Shown: piece after piece, positions 54,222-64,000 of the stretch
How positions within the stretch are numbered: the stretch's first letter is position 1
Layout: every line of letters begins with the position of its first letter
NCBI GenBank assembly: GCA_014529385.2
Contig: CM043953.1
Coordinates: 87,774,842-87,838,841 of the forward strand
Direction of reading: 5' to 3'
Length of the DNA stretch: 64,000 nt
Source: Adiantum capillus-veneris
Taxonomy: Eukaryota; Streptophyta; Polypodiopsida; Polypodiales; Pteridaceae
Notes under the pieces: generated by a model
The model's input: the letters and a program-made list of their open reading frames with translations, nothing else
Told to the model about the DNA's origin: nothing
The model's database searches: none
Translations under genes and position numbers: made by a program

Positions 54222-54757
54222 CAAGAATATAAAAATAATAATCCTGTTTCAATCAGTAGTTTATGGAACTCCTTTAGGTGTTTGACATGTAATTCCATAC
54301 TCTTGGTATCATCCAAAGATACCAAAGAGAATTCTTGATAGAGCCAAAGATCATCACTACCCTTAGCTAGCATTTTGAAGGAGTATTCATTAGACCCATA
54401 GCCATGGATATCCATTGGAACATACCTTGAGGTATAACAAACACTATTTTGTACCTGTCTAATAGGTGTACCTTGAATTACTAAAATCTGGCTTTCATAT
54501 CAAATTTTTAAAAGACTTTAGCGCCTTTGATCCTTTTGATTAAGTCTTCTTTACTCAAGAGGGATTAGGATTTTCTTTGCTACCAAAATTTTGTTAAGAG
54601 ATTTATAATCAATGACTAACCTCTTTTTTCTTCTTTTTTGCTTGCTATGATTGTTAATGTAGAAGGCACTATAAGCCCAAGTTGAGTTAAAAAGCTCAAT
54701 AATTCCCCTCTACAAAATCTTGTCTATGTATTTCTTACAAATCTCTCTATCGCACCG
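54222..54757 (-). pseudogene. Endogenous caulimovirid (pararetrovirus) reverse-transcriptase relic
   Basis: Minus-strand frames read AYSAFYINN, RLVIDYKSLN, then IKRIKGAKVF, KFDMKARF, RYKIVFVIPQGMFQW and LEVHVKHLKEFHK-like residues in changing frames. F-Y-x-N-N followed by R-L-V-I-x-Y-K-x-L-N is characteristic of Caulimoviridae reverse transcriptase, while Ty3/gypsy elements have a VxKKDG block there. At least three stops and two frame changes break it. Endogenous caulimovirids are known in ferns and seed plants. The family X LTR starts a few bases further right, so the relic appears truncated there. It is dead. Confidence 0.65.
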
Positions 54758-54765
54758 TGGTAGAC

Positions 54766-54986
54766 TGTGCGCTCCTTGCCGCACTGTCAAAGCAAGGGAC
54801 TTGCCTAACACTGTGTGCGAACCACAGACGGCTCCAAGCACACAACTAGCTTAACTAGTAAGCTCAAAGAAAGCGATGGTATGTCACTCACCGCTCTATG
54901 CTTGCTTCATGGAGGATTCCTCGCCGCGAAGAAGAAGGAGCCACCGCTTCGCCGCCGCCGTGCCGTGGTCGCAATGCTCGATCGCA

Positions 54987-55054
<68 letters not shown>

Positions 55055-55384
55055 AGGAGGTGAAGAAGAAGAAGATGGAGATGGAGATGGAGATGGAGCA
55101 AGAGCACTCTTCTATTGCACAAATGAGAGAATGAGTGAATTTTAGGTTTAGTTGGCTTTTATATGAGCTCACCCCATTCACACTTGGGTGCCCATGCTTA
55201 GCCAACTAATCCCTTGAATGTCCCAATTAGAGTGCGCCTCTCATCGGCGATCACTCTTACCCTTTTCCTATTGGACCGACAAGTCCGGTACCTGACTCTA
55301 CCAAATAAATAATACAATGTCCACCGTAGGTTACAACGTCCGTCTCGTAGGTGATAGGGTGCCCGTGAGCCGCGAGGGTTAACA
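54766..55384 (-). repeat. 3' LTR of the minus-strand family X element
   Basis: 619 bp. In plus orientation TGTGCGC to GTTAACA, aligning with 2592-3174 inverted. It has a (CT)n/(CA)n microsatellite at about 54988-55054 and TATAAAAG at 55163-55156. It is a 3' LTR because a polypurine tract abuts 55385 and no primer site follows at 54765. Confidence 0.88.
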
Positions 55385-55397
55385 TGCCCCCCTTCCT
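55385..55397 (-). other. Terminal polypurine tract of family X
   Basis: The minus strand reads AGGAAGGGGGGCA directly before TGTTAACCC. It is the standard plus-strand primer site. The plus-strand copy lost this tract. Confidence 0.8.
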
Positions 55398-57404
55398 GAT
55401 GTAGATTCCATCCTCGGAAGCTATTGAGTTGAAGCTCGTAGGTCGAGGTGGAAGAGCATTTGAGATGAATGTCCTTAGCCTTCATTAGTCACTGCAAAAT
55501 CAAACAACATTGCACAGTAATTGCATTCTCATAAGCGATTAAAAAGAATATGCAATTTTAGGCAGACAATTGATTGGTAACAGAATTTTAAACAATTTGT
55601 CAGCAATAAGCATTAAATTGCAATGTAATCAAATGCATAAACAGATGTAAAGGTAAAAAATTAAACAAGTCTGGGGTCGCTAATTTAACGGTCGAAAGGC
55701 ACTAGAGATCTACTATTAATACCATGGGTAAGCTTCTTAATTTTCTCTGGTTAATTAAGTTGTTTAATCGCGAGAGCCAAGTATTTTATGTTCGAGGGCT
55801 GACTAGAGGCTATACCTAGAGGACCTTGTAGTTAAGCTACGATAAAAGGAATTTCTCATGAAATCATCGCCTGACTGATTACCTTTTCTTTGACCCCCCA
55901 AAGTGTTTTCACAGTGATTCAATTTGATGTGTGTGCTTATTTTGTATGCCTTGGGTTTTTTGCTTTTCAAGGAAAAGCGCCCACACTGGGAATCTCTAGG
56001 GCTCTAGTACCATAGGCAATACATGTGAGTGAAGTACCAAATCAAGCTGAGATTTCTCTTCCAGCTTAAGATTTTACATTGTGGCACTTTGATTTTTTGT
56101 TTGTTCATTTTTAGCATTTTAATTTTGTAACTTTGGGGGGTCATATAACACTGATACACCTCCCCAGGCTCATCACACTAGTAAACTCCCTTTATAATAC
56201 TTAAGCGAAAGGTCAATAGGGTCAAGCCCACTAGAAATCCTTAGTACATTTCACACAATGCTGCCTAAATCGGATTAAGAACCTAAGTAACCATTGATTA
56301 TTAGGAAGGCATTCCCCATGGTATTAAGAGAAGATTTTTAACACCTAACTTGGTCAAACTAGCTTAGTCGGACTGGTTGATTTTTAAACCTAGACAAGTG
56401 ATTATGACAAAAAATTACATTGAATTAAATGTTTGTTACTAAGCAAATGTGCTGGATATTATCCTACCAATCACAATCAAAGCAGACAATCATAGATGCA
56501 AAAAAGATAAGGGGCAATGCTAATGGACAAGAAACACCTGTTTGTGTCGATGGTCGCGCTTGATTTGAAGAGTGAGTCAAGATAAAGATTTCATGAAGAT
56601 CCAAATCCTATCAATAGCAACACGCTCCTGTACACACTATGAAACAAAAGGAATACCTCCAGGAGGCACATTAGTGGGAAAAGGTACCAACACTTATTGA
56701 ATACAACAAAAAACATAAGGAACCCTAACCTAATTATTTGCACTCCCCTAGAGAGTCAAGGGAATAGGATATTGTAGAGGTTGGGGGGAAACCCTAAGGC
56801 TAAACCCCTATCCTCGTCGTCGAGATAAACAAAGTCATCATCCATGAGACCATATGTGCCATCCGTGTAGTCCTGTAAATTTTCTTCTTCATCATAGGTG
56901 CCCATGTTTACTAAGAAGGTCACTAGACGCCTATAGTCATCTTGGTCAAAAGGGTAGGCTTGTGCAATGGGAGAAACGCTCTCTACTAACTATGGATCAG
57001 ATGTGGTCAAGAGACGTATCAGCCGTTCTAACTCTTCAAAATTCCTCTCACATGCTAGCGTACCTATCAAATCCCATTCACATGCAAGCACTGGAAAGAC
57101 CATGTGAAATATTTGTGAAAAGTAACGAGGGTACCTCTCACCCAAGGCAGGAGTGGATGACTCTAGCGTACTAGCCATATCTGTACACGCAAATAGATGA
57201 TGGTTAGAGTGCAAATATTACAAGGGTCGTGTTCTTGTGCATAATTTGTTTTTATGATTTTGTGTTATGGCTCTTGCTCTTTTACTTTTTTATGTTGTTT
57301 TTGTGAGTATAAGGCTTTATATATACATTCTCTAAGATTGGAGATTAAGAGGTCAGGGAGAAAGGTTGAGAGGGAAGCAAGTGAATAATGGATGTCAACA
57401 AACA
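55398..57404 (-). other. Family X long 3' untranslated region
   Basis: About 2 kb between the inner and outer purine tracts, homologous in blocks to 9333-10928. It includes TATATATAAAGC near 57330-57319 and, unlike the other copy, a small open frame at 57178-56756. Otherwise non-coding. Confidence 0.65.
56756..57178 (-). pseudogene. Small acidic ORF in the family X 3' region
   Basis: The ATG at 57178 reads MASTLESSTPALGERYPRYF, then LACERNFEELERLIRLLTTSDP, a TAG at 56990-56992, and in the same frame VESVSPIAQAYPFDQDDYRR to a very acidic tail ending at TGA 56756-56758. Without the internal stop it would be about 139 residues. I recognise no family. It is absent from the other family X copy, so it may be captured sequence or an ORF the other copy lost. 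Confidence 0.4.
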
Positions 57405-57418
57405 CTCCCCCCTCCCTT
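57405..57418 (-). other. Internal polypurine tract of family X
   Basis: The minus strand reads AAGGGAGGGGGGAG followed by TGTTTGTTGAC, matching 9319-9343. It lies eight bases after the last coding stop (57426-57428). Confidence 0.5.
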
Positions 57419-57425
57419 GGGTAGA

Positions 57426-60218
57426 TCATACCGTTTGAAATGATGTCGTCACCCTTTGAAACCAATTGTTCCAGTTGGTAATAGGTGAGGATTTTTGCCA
57501 GTAGTTTTCTATTACCCTAGGTGCCTCGTCAAGTTGCAAGGGTGGTAAGGTACTCTCCCATGATCGAACTTAAAGGGGTTCATCAGGTGATTCTTGAACA
57601 CTGGGAGGTGTGGATTCTTTTGTAGCTTCATGGAGGTCCACTACTATAGATGGAGGCTGTGTAGAAGCTTTTACCTCTATGGATGTATTACATGAGGAGC
57701 TAGAAGCTTCATGAAACTCCCCCCTTCCTGAGCTAGGTGGAATAAATTGGTTTTGCCTTGGAGCCCAAACTAACTCTGGACTAGGTGTGTAGCATTCTGT
57801 GATCTTTCCCTTCCCACGGTCTGCCATTGGCTTTAGCATTACACTGTTTGATTCATATGGGTTTGTTGTCGATAGGGAAGGACACATTTTATGTTTAGGT
57901 ACCCAAATTTGCTCATTTCCATCATAGTAGCCTTGGGCTTCTAATAGTCGTTTTGGAATCCATCGTGATTTGGTCTTGACTCTCCTAGGGCGCGCTCTTG
58001 GTTTTTCGGGGACATTTTTTCTTGGAATGGATGGGAGGGTTGAGGTAGTTGGAAGTAAGGCCTTGGGGACCCATTGATATGTACTCTTAGGTCGTGCAGG
58101 TTGAGTACTTGCAATATTACTGCTTGCTGTAACTACAAGTGTTGAAGTGCTAGGTTCATGGGTAGCCGGCAAAGACGAGTTAACCACCTTAGCTTGTGAA
58201 TGTTGGCTATCCTTCAACTTTGCTAGAGTTTGCAACGTAGGTGACTTTGCTTGAATGATAGGGGTAAGAGTCGGTGGTCGCGTCGTGACACTACCAGTAT
58301 CCCAATCAATAGTGCATTTGGTTGCCAACATCCACGTGCGTCCCAGGTTTACGTTGCCTTCCATAGCTCCCGCGGGCATGACTAGAAACCTTTGCACTAT
58401 GCTTCCATTGTCATAGACAACAGGGGTCTGAAGGACTCCAAGAATAGAAGTTTTCTTTTTATTAATGCCCTTGACTTGCATCGTACTCGGGGATAGGGTC
58501 GGTTTCCCTAATTGACACCAAACTCCATAGGATAACAAATTGTGTTTAGCTCCCGTATCTAATAAGGCATTGTATAGTACTTTCCCATAGGGGCTATTTA
58601 GCTCAATTGGGTATCGTAGGGGTGGCTCAGATTCTAATGAGTCGTCATGTGTGTCCTCGAAAAATGCTTGTGTGATTCCCAGATTAGCCTCTCGTTGGCG
58701 TTTAAGACGTTGTTGTCGTTCTCGAGCCTCAACTCTTGCTTGGATTTTTCTAAGCTCTGCTTGTTCGTTGGCAGCCTTCTTTTGATGGATGGCTTGCAAC
58801 TCTTCCTGGCTTAGAGGATCATAATATCTTTTGAATTTACTCCCATTAAGGAATCCAATGGTTTCAACTCCATCTAGAGTCTCCACACGAATGGTACCTT
58901 GCGGGGTAATTTCACACACTCGATATGGTCCCTTACCAGCGTATTTCAATTTCTTCTTTTCATTACGTACCCCGTACATAAGAACTTTATCACCAACCTT
59001 GATGTCTTTATCCTTTAAATGGCTATCAAACCACTTCTTTCTCCTATCCTTCTCCACTATAACATTTCGCACAGCTAATTGCCTCTCTTCATCTAGCCTT
59101 TCCAGGATATATAATCGCTCAACTAAGGGGTTACCATCCCAACCTTCTTGAGAAGCTACTCGAAGACTAGGAATGACAAACTCCCATGGCATAACTGCTT
59201 CTTGGCCATACACCATTTTAAACGGTGTGCAATTAATAGCAACTTTATACGCAGTACGATAAGCCCATAAAGCAGATGTAAGCTTTAGGTCCCAATCAGT
59301 GCGATGAGCCTCGTCTGTCTTTGTCAAAATGGAGATGAGAGTTTTGTTGGTACTCTCAGCTTGGCCATTTGCTTGGGGATAATAGGGTGTAGACTTGTGG
59401 TGAGATATCATGAAGTTTGATGTGAGTTCTTTTATTACTTCATTTATAAAATGAGTTCCATTGTCACTCACAAGTTCAAAGGGGCATCCAAAACGTGTGA
59501 TAATGTTCTCAAAGAGGAACTTAGCTGTTGTTTTTGCATCCGCCTTTCGTGTTGCTTTTGCTTCAGCCCATTTGGTTACATAGTCGGTAGCCACAATGAT
59601 ATATCGTGATTGTGTGTTACGTGCAGCCGGACTAATCAGTTCTACAAAGTCTAAGCCCCACTTTTCAAATGGTTGGGTTACCTTGATGGGATGTAGAGGC
59701 ATCCTATCCCTTCTTTGTGGCTTGTTGAAGCGTTTGCATTCATCACATCCCTTTGCAAAAAGTGATGCATCCTTAAACAGAGTGGGCCACCAATAGCCTG
59801 ACTGTAAGATCTTTCGGGCAGTCAACTTTCCTGAAAAGTGACCGCCAGCTACGCCCATGTGTGCCTCTTGTAGAATATATAAATACTCATCCTCACGGGC
59901 ACAGCGTCTAAGAACATCATCTTTTCCTCTCTTATAGAGAGTTCCCGCCAGTAAGGAATAGGGTTCGCATTCCTTGATTAATTTTCGAGCTATATCTTTT
60001 CGCAGCTCTTTGGGTGGAAAACCATTAACTAAGAAGTTAACAATCTTTTCACTCCATTCAGGCATTGTCTCAACAATGAACAAAGGAGTATCAGGCAATT
60101 CATCATCAACCCCTGTAGGAGCTTCGCCATTAGGGATACGAGATAAATGATCCCCCATGACATGTTTCCTCCCAGGCCTCACAACAACGGTGAAGTCAAA
60201 CTCAAGAAGAATTAACAA
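57426..60218 (-). CDS. pol: Family X integrase, PR2 and W-x-P-K tail (pol C-terminal part)
   Basis: 882 codons open to 57570, then a stop and 47 more codons in frame to 57426. Domains: end of RNase H (1-30); HHCC zinc finger H120, H127, C158, C161; integrase core D190 (WGLDF), D252 (VSDNGTHF), E288 (GQAESTN), 35 residues between the last two; C-terminal domain with VGDKVLMY and GPYRV (430-434). A Gln/Arg coiled linker (470-512) leads to PR2 at about 538-645 with ALLDTGAKHNLLSYGV (D554-T-G-A) and MEGNVNLGRTWM. The tail carries WVPK (716), WIPK (753), WVPK (772) and WAPR (818). The catalytic residues are intact, but a TGA separates it from RT. Integrase would insert element cDNA; PR2's role is unknown. 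Confidence 0.88.
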
Positions 60219-60230
60219 CCATCGTGTAAT

Positions 60231-62048
60231 TCAACCTGTGGAACACGGCTTGTTTACCAAATATAGCAATACTTGATGATCAACATAAAACACAAACTTG
60301 GTAGCAAGAAGGTAATAGCGAAATTTCTTTACTGCGTAAATCATAGCTAGACCTTCGCGCTCTGTAGTAGTGTAGTTCATCTCGGCATCATTTAATTGGC
60401 GACTTGCAAAGCTAATAGGGTAGTCCAATTTATGTTCTCTTGGTTGAGTTAGAACACACCCAATAGCAAAATTTGATGCATCAATATGCACATGAAAAGG
60501 TACATTCCAATCAGGTGTTCGCAGGATTGGAGCACTTGTTAGGGCCTTCTTTAATAACTCATAAGATTGATGACATTCTTCCGTCCAGTGAAACTCGATA
60601 AGAAGCTTGTACAATGGACGCGCTATCTCGGCAAAGTTTAAAATAAACCTTCGATAATAACCAACATGGCCCATAAATCTTTGAACTCCTTTATAGTTAG
60701 TAGGTGGTGGCAAATCGGCAATGGCTTTAATCTTACTCTCATCTGTGGATATCCCGTTCTTGGACACTATATTCCCTAGAATGACTCCATGCTTAACCCA
60801 AAATTGGCATTTGAAAGGGTTCAATGAGATGCGATAAAATCTGCACCTTTCAAATATTTTTCGTAGATATAACAAATGCTTCTCCCAAGAAGAATAAACA
60901 CAAAGGTCGTCTAGGAAAGCTTCACAAAACTCCCTTACAAATTCTTTAAACGCAGTGTTTATTAATCGTTGGAATGTAGCAGGGGCATTTGTTAAGCCAA
61001 AAGCCATAACACGAAATGCAAACACTCCAAACTCTGTGATAAAAGTAGTTTTAGCTTGGTCCTCTAATGCAATTGTGATTTGATTGTAACCAGAGTACCC
61101 ATCTAAAAAGCTATAAGCTTCCTTGCCCGCAACTCTTTCAAGCACATGTTCTGAATATGGCAAGGGATAATGATCTCTCCTAGTAGCTGCATTAACTTTC
61201 TTGAGGTCCACGCACACTCTTAGTTTCCCATTCTTTTTTGGCACAATGACTATTGAAGAAACCCATTCTGAGTGCTCAATAGGGTATATGAATCCACATT
61301 GGATAAGTTTTTCAATCTCCTCTTGTACAATTTTTGCGTACTTAGGATTCATTGGATAGGGTCGTTGCTGGACGGGTTTAGCAATGTTGATCATGGGAAT
61401 TGTATGTTGCACCATAGAAGGTGGAACGCCCTTCATGTCATGGTATGTCCAAGCAAAGATATCCTTGTATTCCTTGAGGAGCTCCTTAAGTACAACCTCT
61501 TCAGTTTCAGTAAGGTCTTGAGCAATAAAGACTGGTTTAGACTCCTCACCTGGTTCTGCTAATTCTATCTCTTTAACTACCGCTGGACCATCAAAGACTC
61601 CACTGCTTCCATTGGTAGGTATTCGTTGGGCTTTGGCATACACAACCTTTCGCTCCCCCGTGGTATAAGATTTAAAATGTTCAGGAGCCGTATGTAAGTC
61701 AGCAGGCTCTTGTCCTGACGGAGACCTTTCTTTTAGTTCTGCCTCCTTTTGTTGTTGTGCTAACTCTCGGTTTTGACGTCTTCTTATAGTTCGACTCAAT
61801 TTCGGCTCTGTAACCTCCAATTGAGCGAGGTCAATGGGTCGCGGGCTGCACCACATGACACTCTGGAGATGTTCACCCAAATTGTCTACTAGCTTTCGAT
61901 GAGCATCACATGCCCCTAGATAGCTAAGCCATTCTGCAGTAGATCTTTCCTTGTTTATCCTAGCTCTCACATTTGCTCGATATTGTCGTCTCTTATATGA
62001 CCTTTGTTTCTTGTTAAGGTTTTGATTTTGGTAAATTTTTGAACTCAA
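60231..62048 (-). CDS. pol: Family X reverse transcriptase and RNase H (pol N-terminal part)
   Basis: 605 codons open from 62048; the frame has no ATG at its start, so the true beginning lies in lost upstream sequence. The first ~150 residues are a basic linker. RT motifs: IVIVPKKNGKLRVCVDLKK (266-284), FLDGYSGYNQ (314-323), AFGLTNAPATFQ (349-360), AFLDDLCVYS (377-386; catalytic FLDD 378-381) and FMGHVGYYRRF (458-468). RNase H: HVHIDASNFAIG (519-530), TTEREGLAMIYAVKKF (561-576) and FYVDHQ (587-592). It ends at a TGA where El2 has Arg (TGRIVRW against TG-stop-ITRW), a likely CGA to TGA change. Together with 60218-57426 it forms one pol with a single stop between. Confidence 0.88.
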   Translation of the reverse strand: MSSKIYQNQNLNKKQRSYKRRQYRANVRARINKERSTAEWLSYLGACDAHRKLVDNLGEHLQSVMWCSPRPIDLAQLEVTEPKLSRTIRRRQNRELAQQQKEAELKERSPSGQEPADLHTAPEHFKSYTTGERKVVYAKAQRIPTNGSSGVFDGPAVVKEIELAEPGEESKPVFIAQDLTETEEVVLKELLKEYKDIFAWTYHDMKGVPPSMVQHTIPMINIAKPVQQRPYPMNPKYAKIVQEEIEKLIQCGFIYPIEHSEWVSSIVIVPKKNGKLRVCVDLKKVNAATRRDHYPLPYSEHVLERVAGKEAYSFLDGYSGYNQITIALEDQAKTTFITEFGVFAFRVMAFGLTNAPATFQRLINTAFKEFVREFCEAFLDDLCVYSSWEKHLLYLRKIFERCRFYRISLNPFKCQFWVKHGVILGNIVSKNGISTDESKIKAIADLPPPTNYKGVQRFMGHVGYYRRFILNFAEIARPLYKLLIEFHWTEECHQSYELLKKALTSAPILRTPDWNVPFHVHIDASNFAIGCVLTQPREHKLDYPISFASRQLNDAEMNYTTTEREGLAMIYAVKKFRYYLLATKFVFYVDHQVLLYLVNKPCSTG

Positions 62049-64000
62049 CTCGCCTGATAGGTCTTCGCTTGAATAGTTACGTGTGTGTTTAGGATTGATT
62101 ACCTAACAATATTTTAATGTCACAAAGTATTGAACAATACAATGGGAATAGCAACCAGATAGTATGTAAATACATAAATAGAAATTTAAACTTTACAATG
62201 GAACACAACTAAACTTTGTGATTGAAAAAGGTAAATCTGTATAGATGACAAAAGTTAGACTTGATAATTGACAAAAAAATGTCTTAAGGGAATATATGCA
62301 AGTACAAAAAAGGATTTACAAAGACTATTTATCAATCCTAAGAACCAAAACTGAATGATGGATGATGATCTCCTTCTATTGTTGTGCATTTGTTGTTGTT
62401 ATCCCAAGGAAGGAACATTTACTTGAGAAGACATGTGTCAATGACCCCGTCCCCTTGTTATCAGTGTCAAGAACTATAAAGAAACTAACAACTAAGCAGA
62501 GATCCAAAGTAGGGTTATTTTGCACGAGTCAATAATTAAAGAAGACCTACTATTCAAGACATGTGTAAAATCACAACAAAAATATAGCTTACAGCTTTAA
62601 AGTCACTTATTTTGCCTCATTGAGCGCTCTTTTATGAGTTTTGCCCCCAAATGATCAGAAAAAATGGATAGAATTTCCTCCGTATTATGAAACCATTTTT
62701 AAATACAACGATTGACATCTCATTTGAGACCCTCACATGAGGTGATATTAAGACTATGGAAACACCATAACATATTGTTCTACACGCATTGTGAATCAAG
62801 GCTAGAAAAAAATTGATTAATCTCGTCAACACATACATAATTATTTAATGGCCGCTTATCTCCCTTCTACGTTTTAGTTTGAAAGTTGCAAAGTTTGCAG
62901 TTAAAAGCTATATTACCAGAAATATAACATTTTGACCCTAAAAATCTATGATCTTTGGACTAAATATCCTCAAGTCAAGTTTTCTATGGAGTCAAGAAAC
63001 AATGCAATCTGGTTCAAACTTCAAACCAAACACATCAATGAGGCTGTACTAAAAACAAAAGCTTTCTTGCAACAAAATCTCAAAAATTACTAAGATTTTA
63101 TATTCATATATAGTCCCAAATAATCCAAATTACGAGGCCTTCCAAAGAGTTCAAAGATACCCATGTATACCTAGGAGATCAAGTATGCAACCAACACTTA
63201 TATACAAAACTAGTCTAATCTATGTTTGTATAAGGCCTTGCACTGGCTAGACTATGAGACATCCCAAAAAGCTCAAAGATATCTATGTGTCCACAATGGA
63301 GCAATAGAATTTGGTTTGTATTTCAGCCATTTTTTTAAAAAACATTGGTCATGGCTATCTCCAATGACATCCTCATATCAGTGTATTCAGTTTCCGGAAC
63401 CATTTTATCACATTAAATGCAAATCGCATGATGCCAAGTAGTATGGCTACAGCCATACTACTTGGCTGTCGTATGGCAGCAGCCATGTTTCGACGACACT
63501 CTAGAAATCCCATGCGTAGGTGTGAATCTAAACAATGCTCAATCAACAATCCTTTTAATAGGTGTTTCAACCCAAATGACTTTGTACATGTTAAGCAGTG
63601 TGCCACCCTTGATTTTAGGTGGCCTAGGCTTTGGGAGAGGTGGAAATGGAGAAAGTGGAATCTATGAGGATTCCAAGATTCCACCTAATAGATACTGATT
63701 GGTAAATAGGGTTTTATTAACTATGGATAAGACAAAGTTGTAGAACCATTAAAAAAATCCCAAAAGATCTAAAAAAGGGCGACTCTCTGGATAAGAAAAG
63801 AAGAAATGAAATTGAACAAGGACTTCTTTGTAAATATGGAAATTCAATGGGCCAACTATCATATATTTGGTGCAGTGTTTAGGGAAAATCAATGTACAAA
63901 CATACAAAATTCCCTTTAGGATAGATCACATAGAATTTCTTTCAAAATAAATGGTATTTTTTGCAATTTTATCACTTTTTCTAAATTTTCAAAGCAAATT
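62049..64000. other. Unassigned AT-rich sequence
   Basis: Family X homology is not visible beyond the pol start, and no gag, primer site or LTR is seen. No gene recognised. It contains one perfect hairpin (63433-63466). Confidence 0.5.
63433..63466. repeat. Perfect 16-bp inverted repeat with 2-base loop
   Basis: GCCAAGTAGTATGGCT (63433-63448), AC, then its exact reverse complement (63451-63466). No transposon ends or duplication recognised around it. Confidence 0.9.

Larger units (their letters stand above)
54766..62048 (-). mobile_element. Family X Ty3/gypsy element, 5' truncated, minus strand
   Basis: In its own direction: RT-RNase H (62048-60231), integrase plus PR2 plus W-x-P-K tail (60218-57426), internal purine tract (57418-57405), long 3' region with a small ORF, terminal polypurine tract (55397-55385), 3' LTR (55384-54766). 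Gag, PR1, primer site and 5' LTR are not found to the right of 62048. It is the same family as 2592-10928 and supplies the pol that copy lacks. Confidence 0.88.

Noticed and set aside
63373-63684. 103-codon minus-strand open frame
   Set aside because: Crosses the perfect hairpin, has no homologous motif and overlaps other frames of equal length.

Overview
The window is nuclear DNA from a land plant with a large, repeat-rich genome. A seed-free vascular plant such as a fern is the best guess. This rests on Ty3/gypsy and Ty1/copia relics, an endogenous caulimovirid relic, a PPR pseudogene of the many-copy organelle-editing type, a plant-type MATE gene and abundant (CT)n/(CA)n microsatellites. 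No ribosomal RNA, tRNA or bacterial-style operon was seen. Only one gene, the MATE transporter, looks intact and cellular.

Layout. 1-1597: relic of a divergent Ty3/gypsy protease region (minus). 1598-40201: composite array of one Ty3/gypsy family (family Y, minus strand) with three LTRs (1598-2563, 24882-26015, 39099-40030) separating two internal regions plus a 0.17-kb stub of a third. The left unit (El1) lost its whole RT-RNase H-integrase block. The right unit (El2) keeps it, with stop codons, but lost its 3' end. El1 was invaded just inside its 3' LTR by a plus-strand element of a second family (family X, 2592-10928, 5-bp duplication GTCCC). El2's gag was invaded by a 680-bp hAT-like MITE (36513-37192). 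40202-48200: broken DNA with a PPR pseudogene, a degenerate Ty1/copia element (44142-47009), microsatellites and several young tandem duplications. 48274-50916, possibly with a further exon at 51100-51570: MATE transporter. 51571-54765: mostly featureless, ending in a caulimovirid reverse-transcriptase relic. 54766-62048: a 5'-truncated minus-strand family X element with nearly intact pol. 62049-64000: nothing recognisable except a perfect hairpin.

How the parts work together. Families X and Y share an unusual plan: gag, a first retropepsin-like domain (PR1), RT, RNase H, integrase, then a second retropepsin-like domain (PR2) and a tail with repeated W-x-P-K motifs, then a long non-coding 3' region and a polypurine tract. 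Family Y adds a duplicated integrase zinc finger, a roughly 1,100-codon accessory ORF between pol and the 3' LTR, and a 24-bp palindrome present in 12 full copies in its leader and 3' spacer, with one arm also in each LTR. The core variants of the palindrome are all CpG transitions. The palindrome, the PR1/PR2 arrangement and the accessory ORF are the most likely undescribed features here. All identifications come from reading the sequence; no database search was run.
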